Shown here in pieces: positions 1-7,868 of a DNA stretch of 64,000 bases. Position 1 is the first letter of the stretch. Each line of letters starts with the position of its first letter. The DNA comes from Streptomyces griseoviridis (GTDB taxonomy: Bacteria; Actinomycetota; Actinomycetes; Streptomycetales; Streptomycetaceae). The position numbers and the translations under genes are program-made. The notes below the pieces were generated by a model, which was given only the letters and a program-made list of their open reading frames with translations, had not been told where the DNA came from and searched no databases. The stretch spans positions 2,260,001 through 2,324,000 of the forward strand of contig NZ_CP029078.1 in NCBI RefSeq assembly GCF_005222485.1, read 5' to 3'.

Positions 1-463
1 GCCGTACCGCCGCCTCGGCGGCCAGCTCGACGAGGTAGGCGCGGGTGGCCGGTTGGGCGACGCAGGGCGCCCACGGGTAGCGGTCGCCGTAGGCGTTGAC
101 GACGGAGGTGTCCCGATGCTCCGCGCCCAGACGGGAGTTGTGGGCGAGGACGACCCAGGTGTGCACGTCGAGACCGGCCGCGGCGAGGGCGTCGGCGGCC
201 TCGCCGTAGGCGTCGCCCGGGGCCCAGTCGCCGGCCGGGTACGGGCGCAACTCCCGTCCCCGCCACCGGTCGTCGGGCGGGTAGAGCACGGCGGCGTGTT
301 CGGCGGTGACGATCCGGTGGCGCGGGTGGCGGGGGGTGAGGGCGCGGGTGGAGTGGTAGGCGGCGGCGAGCGTCACCTGCTCCACGCCGAGGGCGGCGAT
401 CCGCTCGGGCGCCTTGGGGTCCCCGCAGACGTCCCAGGGGTAGACGAATGCCGAAGCCTTCAC
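1..463 (-). CDS. Unidentified conserved protein, partial (C-terminus outside window)
   Basis: The frame opens with GTG (VKASAFVYPWDV) and runs off the left edge, so about 154 N-terminal residues are visible. The start codon overlaps the stop of the upstream dehydratase (GTGA), which implies translational coupling and a shared operon. The visible part has alternating hydrophobic strands and helices (GVEQVTLAAAYHS, then LDVHTWVVLAHNS, then NAYGDRYPWAPC), as in the N-terminal half of a TIM barrel, possibly glycosidase-like. I do not recognise a named family. The coupling suggests a role in sugar-acid or glycoside breakdown, which is inference only. Confidence 0.7.
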   Translation of the reverse strand, partial: MKASAFVYPWDVCGDPKAPERIAALGVEQVTLAAAYHSTRALTPRHPRHRIVTAEHAAVLYPPDDRWRGRELRPYPAGDWAPGDAYGEAADALAAAGLDVHTWVVLAHNSRLGAEHRDTSVVNAYGDRYPWAPCVAQPATRAYLVELAAEAAVR

Positions 464-1401
464 CGGTCCTCCTCCAGCAGCGCGTGGCCGCGTTCGATCA
501 ACTGGGCGAGCTGCTTGACATGATCCTCGGTCGGCTCGTGCAGCGGCGGCCTGACCTCCCCGACGTCGAGGCCGCCCAGCCGCACCCCGGCCTTGACCAG
601 CGCGACGGCGTAACCGCGTCCCTGGGCGCGCAGTTCGACGAACGGCCGGTAGAAGCCGTCGAGGAGGCGGTGGGCGGTGGGGTCGTCGCCGGTCCTGAGC
701 GCGGTGTGGAAGGCGAGGGCGATCTCGGGGACGAAGCAGAAGACGGCGGAGGAGTAGAGCGTGATGCCGATGCCGCGGTAGGCGAGCTGGGTCTGTTCGG
801 CGGTCGGCAGTCCGTTGAAGTAGAGGAATTCCTCCGGGACTTCGGTGCGGACGGCGCTGACGGTCCGCTGCATCAGGTCGAGGTCGCCGAGGCCGTCCTT
901 GAGGCCGATGATGCCCTCGGTGCGGGCGAGTTCGACGACGGCGGGCGGGGTGAAGACGGCGTTGTCGCGCTGGTAGACGATGACGGGCAGCGCGGTCGCG
1001 GCGGCCACCTCCCGGTAGTGCCGCACCAGCCCCTCCTGGCCCGCGACCACCAGGTAGGGCGGCATGGCGAGCAGCCCGTCCGCGCCCGCCGCCTCGGCGA
1101 GCCCGGCGTAGCGGACGGCGAGCGCGGTCCCGTACCCGGCGCCCGCCACCACCGGCACCCGCCCCCCGGCGGCCTCGACGGCGGCCCGTACGCACCGCTC
1201 GTACTCCTCGGGGGTGAGCGCGTGGAACTCGCCGGTGCCGCAGCAGGCGAAGACGGCGGCGGCACCGGCGTCGACCCCGCGGCGCACATGGGCGCGGTAG
1301 ACGTCGAGGTCGAGGCCGCCGTCGGGTCCGTAGGCGGTGACGGGGAAGAACAGCGGCCCGCTGGGGATGCTGAGTCGAGTGGCGAGAGGGGCAGGCGTCA
1401 C
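460..1401 (-). CDS. kdgD: 5-dehydro-4-deoxyglucarate dehydratase
   Basis: A 313-residue member of the DapA/N-acetylneuraminate lyase TIM-barrel family. It decarboxylates and dehydrates 5-keto-4-deoxyglucarate to 2-oxoglutarate semialdehyde in aldarate catabolism. Seen: substrate-binding GTGE (residues 55-58), a Tyr in IVYQR (about 143) and the Schiff-base Lys in GLKDG (about 168). The sequence CCGTGEFHALTPEEY is typical of KdgD rather than DapA. It diverges from uronate dehydrogenase across 254 bp, so both probably serve uronate/aldarate oxidation and share control sites. A dihydrodipicolinate synthase identity is less likely. Confidence 0.9.
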   Translation of the reverse strand: MTPAPLATRLSIPSGPLFFPVTAYGPDGGLDLDVYRAHVRRGVDAGAAAVFACCGTGEFHALTPEEYERCVRAAVEAAGGRVPVVAGAGYGTALAVRYAGLAEAAGADGLLAMPPYLVVAGQEGLVRHYREVAAATALPVIVYQRDNAVFTPPAVVELARTEGIIGLKDGLGDLDLMQRTVSAVRTEVPEEFLYFNGLPTAEQTQLAYRGIGITLYSSAVFCFVPEIALAFHTALRTGDDPTAHRLLDGFYRPFVELRAQGRGYAVALVKAGVRLGGLDVGEVRPPLHEPTEDHVKQLAQLIERGHALLEEDR

Positions 1402-1554
1402 GGGCTCTCCCTGAGGCAGGCGCGTACGTTCTTCTGATCATTGTCCATATCTCTGAACACCGTCAGACTATGAAGCGGACAACGGCCCGGTCAAGCGCGC
1501 GGATCGGGCGGACACCAGCGGAAAGGGAGCGCGTACGCGGGCATCGCGCGACAC

Positions 1555-1605
1555 TTGACGGGGCGCACCGGATCTCCTTAGCGTGGTCACGAATGTGAAT
1601 AACAT
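1555..1605 (+). promoter_or_regulatory. Promoter and possible operator for uronate dehydrogenase
   Basis: TTGACG at 1555-1560 and TAGCGT at 1579-1584 (18-bp spacing) fit a HrdB-type promoter. Just downstream, ATGT-GAATA-ACAT (1593-1605) is an inverted repeat placed over the expected transcription start, as a repressor site would be. The region is shared with the divergent kdgD promoter. Sites were found by eye and are unproven. Confidence 0.4.
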
Positions 1606-1655
1606 CCACAGATGAGGCCACCTGACTCAGGCGGCGGACCCAAGGAGACCCGAGG

Positions 1656-2465
1656 ATGCCCGCTCCCCGTACCGTTCTGCTCACCGGCGCCGCCGGCGGG
1701 CTCGGCACCCTGATGCGGGAACTGCTCCCGGCCCACGGCTACGAGCTGCGCCTGCTCGACCTGCTCCCCGTCGAGGGCGCCCCGGACGCGATCACCGCGG
1801 ACCTCGCCGACCGGGCGGCCGTGCGCGAGGCCGTGCGAGGCGTCGACGCGATCATCCACCTCGCGGGCATCTCCCTGGAAGCCCCCTTCGACAAGATCCT
1901 CCGCGCCAACATCGAGGGCACCTACAACGTGTACGAGGCCGCGCGCGAGGAGGGCGTCGGACGGATCGTGTTCGCCTCCTCCAACCACGCCGTCGGCTTC
2001 ACCCCCCGCCCCCAGGGCGACGACCCGCTCATCCCCGTCGACACCCCGCGCCGCCCTGACACCTTCTACGGCCTCTCCAAGTGCTTCGGCGAGGACCTCG
2101 CCCAGCTGTACTGGGACAAGCACGGCCTGGAGACGGTGTCGGTGCGGATCGGCTCCTGCTTCCCCGAACCCACCAGCGTGCGCATGCTGTCCGTGTGGAT
2201 GAGCCCCGCCGACGGCGCCCGCCTCTTCGACGCGGCCCTGACCGCAGAGAACGTCGGCCACACCGTCGTCAACGGCTCCTCAGCCAACACCCGGCTCTGG
2301 TGGGACCTCTCCGGCGCGCGCGCCCTCGGCTACGAACCGCGGGACGACTCCGAGCCGTTCGCCGCGAAGCTGATCGCCGAGCAGGGGGAGCTGGATCCGG
2401 ACAACATCGGACATGCGTACCTGGGCGGCCACTTCGTGAGCGACCCGCCGATCTGGCCGTACTGA
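1656..2465 (+). CDS. udh: Uronate dehydrogenase (NAD-dependent SDR/epimerase family)
   Basis: A 269-residue extended short-chain dehydrogenase. It oxidises D-galacturonate/D-glucuronate to the aldarolactone with NAD+. Seen: Rossmann GAAGGLG (residues 11-17), the DL after the second strand (about 49-50), SSN (109 region) and catalytic Tyr138-x3-Lys142 (YGLSK). The stretch FASSNHAVG, the YGLSKCFGEDLA motif and RIGSC closely follow characterised Agrobacterium/Pseudomonas Udh enzymes. The RBS is AAGGAGA just before ATG. The divergent neighbour KdgD acts later in the same oxidative uronate route; no glucarate/galactarate dehydratase is in the window. Confidence 0.88.
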   Translation: MPAPRTVLLTGAAGGLGTLMRELLPAHGYELRLLDLLPVEGAPDAITADLADRAAVREAVRGVDAIIHLAGISLEAPFDKILRANIEGTYNVYEAAREEGVGRIVFASSNHAVGFTPRPQGDDPLIPVDTPRRPDTFYGLSKCFGEDLAQLYWDKHGLETVSVRIGSCFPEPTSVRMLSVWMSPADGARLFDAALTAENVGHTVVNGSSANTRLWWDLSGARALGYEPRDDSEPFAAKLIAEQGELDPDNIGHAYLGGHFVSDPPIWPY

Positions 2466-2498
2466 TCCTTCCGCGCGAGCGGTTGTTCATGGGGCGGG

Positions 2499-2523
2499 CG
2501 CCGAACGGGCCCGCCCTTCGGCG
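2499..2523 (+). terminator. Possible terminator after udh
   Basis: Arms CGCCGAA and TTCGGCG with an 11-nt GC-rich loop, 34 bp beyond the udh stop. There is no T tract, as is common in Streptomyces. It is short, so only moderately convincing. Confidence 0.4.
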
Positions 2524-2734
2524 TGTTCGGGCACGGCCGCTGCCCGATCCCACGCCCCGCACAGCTGACGCGCAGGTCCGAGGCGGTCCCTCCGCCCGGG
2601 AAACGGGCCCAGACGGGCAGGAACGGGCGTGCAACAGACCTGGTCAGAGCCGCGCACCCGCTGTAGAACTTCCCCCATGGGTCGCACCGGGCCCGAACGG
2701 GCAGGTACAACGGCGTGAGAGGCGGGTGTCAGCC

Positions 2735-3505
2735 ATGGAGGCGAGAACGGCGGAGGAACGCCAGCGGGAGATCGTGCAGGTCGCCCGCGCCACCGGTTCG
2801 GTCGACGTCACCGCGCTCGCCGACCGCCTGGGCGTGGCGAAGGAGACCGTACGGCGGGATCTGCGCGCCCTGGAGGACCACGGTCTGGTCCGCCGCACCC
2901 ACGGCGGCGCCTACCCCGTGGAGAGCGCCGGTTTCGAGACAACTCTCGCCTTCCGCGCGACCAGCCATGTGCCCGAGAAGCGCCGGATCGCCGCCGCGGC
3001 GGCCGAGCTGCTCGGGGACGCCGAGACGGTCTTCGTCGACGAGGGCTTCACCCCGCAGCTCATCGCCGAGGCCCTCCCCCGGGACCGTCCGCTGACGGTG
3101 GTCACCGCCTCCCTGCCGGTGGCGGGCACCCTCGCCGAGGCCGAGAACGTGTCGGTGCTGCTGCTCGGCGGCCGGGTCCGTTCGGGCACGCTCGCCACCG
3201 TCGACCACTGGACCACCAAGATGCTGGCCGGTTTCGTCGTCGACCTCGCCTTCATCGGCGCCAACGGCATCTCCCGCGAACACGGCCTGACCACCCCCGA
3301 CCCCGCCGTGTGCGAGGTCAAGGCCCAGGCCATCAGGGCCGCGCGACGCACCGTGTTCGCGGGCGTGCACACCAAGTTCGGCGCGGTCAGCTTCTGCCGG
3401 TTCGCGGAGATCGGCACGCTGGAGGCCATCGTCACCAGCACCATGCTGCCGTCGGCCGAGGCCCAGCGGTACTCGCTGCTCGGGCCGCAGATCATCCGTG
3501 TCTGA
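2735..3505 (+). CDS. DeoR-family transcriptional regulator
   Basis: A 256-residue DeoR-type regulator. The N-terminal winged HTH (about residues 18-56) contains VDVTALADRLGVAKETVRRDL followed by the RRTHGGA wing. The C-terminal DeoRC sugar-phosphate sensor domain (about 75-240) carries VFVDEGFT and FIGANGI motifs. It lies 87 bp upstream of, and codirectional with, the polyol importer and dehydrogenase genes, so it is probably their local regulator. ATG at 2735 was chosen because the family usually begins a few residues before the HTH; longer upstream reading has no family resemblance. Confidence 0.9.
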   Translation: MEARTAEERQREIVQVARATGSVDVTALADRLGVAKETVRRDLRALEDHGLVRRTHGGAYPVESAGFETTLAFRATSHVPEKRRIAAAAAELLGDAETVFVDEGFTPQLIAEALPRDRPLTVVTASLPVAGTLAEAENVSVLLLGGRVRSGTLATVDHWTTKMLAGFVVDLAFIGANGISREHGLTTPDPAVCEVKAQAIRAARRTVFAGVHTKFGAVSFCRFAEIGTLEAIVTSTMLPSAEAQRYSLLGPQIIRV

Positions 3506-3543
3506 CTGTCCACCCCTGCCTCCCCAAGGCTTCGTCACACCCG

Positions 3544-3566
3544 TAAGCGCCCCTTTTCCACGCTTA
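3544..3566 (+). promoter_or_regulatory. Candidate DeoR operator before polyol transport operon
   Basis: Imperfect inverted repeat: TAAGCG (3544-3549) and CGCTTA (3561-3566) separated by 11 nt. It is followed by a second CTTAT-type half site and then AGGAG (3582-3586) before the lipoprotein ATG. This AT-richer patch stands out in the 87-bp gap and is well placed for the adjacent DeoR protein. Assignment is inference. Confidence 0.4.
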
Positions 3567-3592
3567 TCAACCCTTATGTTCAGGAGCGATCC

Positions 3593-4963
3593 ATGCGCAC
3601 CCCGAGCCGACGGAGGCCGCGAGCAACGCTCGCCATGGCCGCCGCAGGGACGCTGCTCGCCCCGCTGCTCTCCGGCTGTTGGGTCGGGGCGGGCGGGTCG
3701 GGTTCCGGCGGCGACTCCGTCAATGTCCTCATGGTCAACAACCCGCAGATGGTGGAGCTCCAGAAGCTCACCGCCGCCCACTTCACCAAAGAGACCGGCA
3801 TCAAGGTGAACTTCACCGTGCTGCCCGAGAACGACGTCCGCGACAAGATCAGCCAGGACTTCGCCAACCAGGCGGGCCAGTACGACGTCGCGACCCTCAG
3901 CAACTACGAGATACCGATCTACGCCCGCAACGGCTGGCTGCACGACATGGACCCGTACGTGGCCAAGGACCCCGGCTACGACGAGAAGGACATCCTCAAG
4001 CCCATGCGCCAGTCGCTGACCGGCGACGACGGCAAGCTCTACGGCCAGCCGTTCTACGGCGAGTCCTCCTTCCTGATGTACCGCAAGGACGTCTTCAAGG
4101 AGAAGGGCCTGACCATGCCGGCCCACCCCACCTGGACGCAGATCGCCGACCTGGCCGCCCAGGTGGACGGCGCCAAGCCCGGGATGAAGGGCATCTGCCT
4201 GCGCGGACTGCCCGGCTGGGGCGAGGTGATGGCGCCGCTCACCACCGTCGTCAACACCTTCGGCGGCACCTGGTTCGACAAGGACTGGAAGGCCGGGCTC
4301 GACTCCCCCGAGTTCGAGAAGGCCGTCAAGTTCTACGTCGACCTGGTCCGCGACCACGGCGAGTCGGGCGCCGCCCAGTCCGGCTTCGCCGAGTGCCTCA
4401 ACAACCTCACCCAGGGCAAGGTCGCCATGTGGTACGACGCCACCAGCGCCGCCGGCGCCCTGGAGGCGTCGAACTCCCCGGTCAAGGGCAAGCTCGACTA
4501 CGCCCCCGCGCCGGTGGAGAAGACCGAGTCCGCCGGCTGGCTCTACACCTGGGCCTGGGGCATCCAGAAGGCGTCCCGCAACTCCGACAACGCCTGGAAG
4601 TTCGTCTCCTGGGCGTCCAGCAAGAAGTACGAGGAGCTGGTCGGCGAGACCAGCGGGTGGGCCAACGTGCCGGCCGGCAAGCGCGCCTCGACGTACAGCA
4701 ACGCCGACTACCGCAAGTCCGCCGCCTCCTTCCAGGAGATGACGAAGGAGGCCATCGAGGGCGCCCGCCCGAACGACCCGGGCGTGCAGCCGCGCCCCGC
4801 GCCCGGCATCCAGTTCGTCGGCATCCCCGAGTTCACCGACCTCGGCACCAAGGTCTCCCAGGAGATCAGCGCGGCCATCGCCGGACGCCAGTCCGTCGAG
4901 TCGGCCCTGAAGAAGTCCCAGAAGCTGGCTGAGAAGATCTCCGAGGAGTACGAGGGACGATGA
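3593..4963 (+). CDS. ABC transporter substrate-binding lipoprotein (sugar alcohol/sugar type)
   Basis: A 456-residue extracellular solute-binding protein of the MalE-like family (SBP_bac_1). The signal peptide has an Arg-rich n-region (MRTPSRRRPR), a hydrophobic core and an LLSGC lipobox with Cys at about residue 29, so the mature protein is membrane-anchored outside the cell. The body (NNPQMVELQKLT, FTVLPENDVRDKI, VATLSNYEIPIYARNGWL) resembles SmoE/MtlE-type sorbitol/mannitol binders. Two permeases and a polyol-type dehydrogenase follow with overlaps, so the ligand is probably a polyol or its sugar. The exact substrate is not shown by sequence. Confidence 0.9.
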   Translation: MRTPSRRRPRATLAMAAAGTLLAPLLSGCWVGAGGSGSGGDSVNVLMVNNPQMVELQKLTAAHFTKETGIKVNFTVLPENDVRDKISQDFANQAGQYDVATLSNYEIPIYARNGWLHDMDPYVAKDPGYDEKDILKPMRQSLTGDDGKLYGQPFYGESSFLMYRKDVFKEKGLTMPAHPTWTQIADLAAQVDGAKPGMKGICLRGLPGWGEVMAPLTTVVNTFGGTWFDKDWKAGLDSPEFEKAVKFYVDLVRDHGESGAAQSGFAECLNNLTQGKVAMWYDATSAAGALEASNSPVKGKLDYAPAPVEKTESAGWLYTWAWGIQKASRNSDNAWKFVSWASSKKYEELVGETSGWANVPAGKRASTYSNADYRKSAASFQEMTKEAIEGARPNDPGVQPRPAPGIQFVGIPEFTDLGTKVSQEISAAIAGRQSVESALKKSQKLAEKISEEYEGR

Positions 4964-5901
4964 CCGCTACGACGGCGGCCCCACGGGCCGCGACCCCCGT
5001 ACCCACCCGGCAGAACCAGCCCTCGGCCCGGCTGCGCGCCTGGGCCACCAGGGCACCGCTGCTGCCCGCCCTGATCTTCATGATCGCGGTGACCCAGCTG
5101 CCCTTCGTGGCGACCCTGGTCATCTCGTTCTTCGACTGGAACGCGCTGTACCCGAAGGCCCGCAAGTTCACCGGCTTCGGCAACTACCAGCAGGTCCTCT
5201 CCGACGCCGACCTGCGCCACTCGGTGTGGACGACGATCCTGCTGACCGCGGCCGTCGTGCTGGCCAGCCTGGTCCTCGGCCTCGGCCTCGCCCTGCTGCT
5301 CGACCGCAAGTTCCGCGGCCGGGGCGTGGTCCGCACCCTGCTGATCGCCCCGTTCCTCGTGGTCCCGGTGGCGGCGGCGCTGCTGTGGAAGCACGTCCTC
5401 TACAACCCCGAATACGGCCTGCTGAACGGCCTGTTGCACTACGTGGGCGGCCCGCAGCCCGACTGGATCTCCAACACCCCGCTGCTCGCCGTCGAGGCGT
5501 CGCTGATCTGGCAGTGGACGCCGTTCATGATGCTGATCCTGCTGGCCGGGCTGCAGAGCCGCGACTCCCAGCAGATGGAGGCGGCCCGCGTGGACGGCGC
5601 GAGCGACTGGCAGATCTTCCGCCACCTCACGCTCCCGCACCTGCGCCGCTACCTCGAACTCGGCGGCCTGCTCGGCTCGATCTACATCGTGCAGAACTTC
5701 GACGCCGTCTTCACCATCACCTCCGGCGGCCTGGGCACCGCCAACCTGCCCTACACCGTCTACCAGAGCTTCTACCAGGCGCACGAGAACGGCCTCGCCT
5801 CGGCGGCCGGCGTACTGGTGGTCATCGGCTCGATCGTCATCGCGACCTTCGCGCTGCGCGTGGTGTCGTCCCTGTTCCGTGAGGAGGTGGGCCGCGCATG
5901 A
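4960..5901 (+). CDS. ABC transporter permease, MalF/SmoF type
   Basis: A 313-residue inner-membrane permease with about six transmembrane segments. The ATP-binding-protein docking (EAA) loop is MEAARVDGASDWQIF-(x5)-LPHLRR at about residues 206-230. Its ATG overlaps the lipoprotein TGA (ATGA). It pairs with the next permease to form the heteromeric channel. No ATPase gene accompanies it; in Streptomyces such carbohydrate importers commonly use the shared ATPase MsiK encoded elsewhere. Confidence 0.92.
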   Translation: MTATTAAPRAATPVPTRQNQPSARLRAWATRAPLLPALIFMIAVTQLPFVATLVISFFDWNALYPKARKFTGFGNYQQVLSDADLRHSVWTTILLTAAVVLASLVLGLGLALLLDRKFRGRGVVRTLLIAPFLVVPVAAALLWKHVLYNPEYGLLNGLLHYVGGPQPDWISNTPLLAVEASLIWQWTPFMMLILLAGLQSRDSQQMEAARVDGASDWQIFRHLTLPHLRRYLELGGLLGSIYIVQNFDAVFTITSGGLGTANLPYTVYQSFYQAHENGLASAAGVLVVIGSIVIATFALRVVSSLFREEVGRA

Positions 5902-6743
5902 GCACCTCGACCGCAACGCCCGTACGCCGTAAGGGCCTTGGCCTGGGTCTGCTGGCCTGGCTGGCGGGCATCGTGTTCTTCCTCCCGATCGCCTGGATGG
6001 CACTGACGTCCTTCCACTCGGAGAGCGACGCGGCCACCAACCCGCCGTCCTTCGCGGCCCCGTTGACCCTCGACGGGTACCGCGACTTCTTCGGCACCGG
6101 CGGCGGCGCGAGCCCCTGGCCCTCGCTGATCAACTCGACGGTGGCGTCGCTCACCTCGACGCTCCTCGTCCTGGTGCTCGCGCTGCCGGCCGCCTACGCC
6201 CTGTCCATCAGGCCGGTGAAGAAGTGGACCGACGTCCTGTTCTTCTTCCTGTCGACCAAGATGCTGCCGGTCGTCGCGGGCCTGCTGCCGATCTACCTGT
6301 TCGCCAAGAACACCGGCATGCTCGACAACATCTGGCTGCTGGTCATCCTCTACACCTCCATGAACCTGCCGATCGCGGTCTGGATGATGCAGTCGTTCCT
6401 GGCCGAGGTGCCCGTCGCGGTCATCGAGGCCGCGCGGGTCGACGGCGCCAAGCTGCCGACCATCCTGGCCCGCGTGGTGGCCCCGATCGCCCTGCCGGGC
6501 ATCGCCGCGACCGCGCTGATCTGCTTCATCTTCAGCTGGAACGAGCTGCTGTTCGCCCGGGTGCTCACCGGGGTGGTCGCCGAGACCGCGCCGGTGTTCC
6601 TGACCGGCTTCATCACCAGCCAGGGCCTCTTCCTGGCCAAGGTGTGCGCCGCGTCGCTCGTCATCTCCCTGCCGGTTCTCGCCGCGGGGTTCGCCGCCCA
6701 GGACAAGCTGGTCCAGGGCCTGTCGTTGGGAGCCGTGAAATGA
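5898..6743 (+). CDS. ABC transporter permease, MalG/SmoG type
   Basis: A 281-residue second permease with about six hydrophobic spans and an EAA loop, VIEAARVDGAKLPTILARVV, near residues 175-195. The ATG overlaps the preceding stop by 4 nt and its own stop overlaps the dehydrogenase start, so lipoprotein, both permeases and dehydrogenase are one translationally coupled unit. The N-terminal LGLLAWLAGIVFFLPIAWM is the usual first span. Confidence 0.92.
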   Translation: MSTSTATPVRRKGLGLGLLAWLAGIVFFLPIAWMALTSFHSESDAATNPPSFAAPLTLDGYRDFFGTGGGASPWPSLINSTVASLTSTLLVLVLALPAAYALSIRPVKKWTDVLFFFLSTKMLPVVAGLLPIYLFAKNTGMLDNIWLLVILYTSMNLPIAVWMMQSFLAEVPVAVIEAARVDGAKLPTILARVVAPIALPGIAATALICFIFSWNELLFARVLTGVVAETAPVFLTGFITSQGLFLAKVCAASLVISLPVLAAGFAAQDKLVQGLSLGAVK

Positions 6744-7729
6744 AGGCCGCCGTCATCGAGTCCGTGGGCCGCGCCGTCGTCAGCGAGGTCCCCGACCCGA
6801 CGCCGGGACCGCGCGACGTCGTCGTCGAGGTCGCCGCCTGCGGTCTGTGCGGCACCGATCTGCACATCCTCCAGGGCGAGTTCGCGCCCAAGCTGCCGAT
6901 CGTGCCGGGCCACGAGTTCGCCGGCGAGGTGGTCGGTGTCGGCGCCCAGGTCACCGAGGTGTCGGTGGGCGACCAGGTGGCCGTCGACCCGTCCCTGTAC
7001 TGCTACGAGTGCCGGTTCTGCCGGGACGGCCACAACAACATGTGCGAGCGGTGGGCCGCGATCGGCGTGACCACCGCGGGCGGTGCCGCGCAGTACGCGG
7101 TCGCGCCGGTGGCCAACTGCGTGAAGCTGCCCGAGCACATCCGCACCCAGGACGCGGCCCTGATCGAGCCGCTGTCGTGCGCGGTGCGCGGCTACGACGT
7201 CCTCAACTCCCGCCTGGGCGCCCGCGTCCTGATCTACGGCTCGGGCACGATGGGCCTGATGATGCTGGAGCTGGCCAAGCGCACCGGCGCCGCCAGCGTC
7301 GACATCGTGGACCTCAACCCGACCCGGCTGGAGACCGCGCAGCGGCTCGGCGTCTCCGGCGCCGCGGCCGACGCGGACGAGCTGGAGCGGCCGCAGGGCT
7401 GGGACGTCGTCGTCGACGCGACCGGCAACGCGGCGGCGATCCAGGACGGTCTCGGCCGGGTGGCGAAGGCGGGCACCTTCCTCCAGTTCGGGGTGGCCGA
7501 CTACGCGACGCGGGTGACGATCGACCCGTACCGCATCTACAACCAGGAGATCACCATCACCGGTTCGATGGCGGTCCTGCACAGCTTCGAGCGGGCGGCG
7601 GACCTGTTCGCGAACGGGGTGCTCGACCCGGAGATCTTCATCAGCGACCGGATCGCGCTGGACAACTACCCGCAGGCGCTCGAGCAGTTCGCGGCGGGCG
7701 TGGGCCGCAAGATCGTGGTGGTCCCGTAG
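6740..7729 (+). CDS. Zinc-dependent polyol/alcohol dehydrogenase (MDR family)
   Basis: A 329-residue medium-chain dehydrogenase. It has catalytic zinc ligands Cys37 and His58-Glu59 (GHEFAGE), structural zinc cysteines 88, 91, 94 and 102, and a Rossmann segment YGSGTMGLMMLELAKR near residue 170. D-[LN]P after the second strand (IVDLNPTR) suggests NAD preference. Sorbitol, arabitol, ribitol or threonine dehydrogenases share this layout. Its position as last gene of a polyol importer operon suggests it oxidises the imported polyol to a ketose; the substrate is undetermined. Confidence 0.85.
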   Translation: MKAAVIESVGRAVVSEVPDPTPGPRDVVVEVAACGLCGTDLHILQGEFAPKLPIVPGHEFAGEVVGVGAQVTEVSVGDQVAVDPSLYCYECRFCRDGHNNMCERWAAIGVTTAGGAAQYAVAPVANCVKLPEHIRTQDAALIEPLSCAVRGYDVLNSRLGARVLIYGSGTMGLMMLELAKRTGAASVDIVDLNPTRLETAQRLGVSGAAADADELERPQGWDVVVDATGNAAAIQDGLGRVAKAGTFLQFGVADYATRVTIDPYRIYNQEITITGSMAVLHSFERAADLFANGVLDPEIFISDRIALDNYPQALEQFAAGVGRKIVVVP

Positions 7730-7751
7730 CGGAGACCTCCCCCTCCGCTCG

Positions 7752-7795
7752 CGTGTTCGGGCCCGGACCCTCGCGAGGGTCCGGGCCCGAACACG
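7752..7795 (+). terminator. Long perfect palindrome, terminator of polyol operon
   Basis: A perfect 44-bp palindrome (two 22-bp arms, centre TCGCGA), 23 bp after the dehydrogenase stop. It has no T tract. Length and perfection indicate a strong hairpin terminator. It isolates the importer operon from the TerD-type gene downstream. Confidence 0.85.
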
Positions 7796-7868
7796 TCCCT
7801 CTCAAACCAGCACATATGTTCGTCGCCGGGTAAGGGAACGGTAAAGCGGCGTCACTCGTTCCCCCTGC

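Noticed and set aside
2735..3505. Upstream extension of the DeoR gene to 2081
   Set aside because: The added residues lie out of frame over udh and are Arg/Pro-rich; the regulator begins naturally at 2735.
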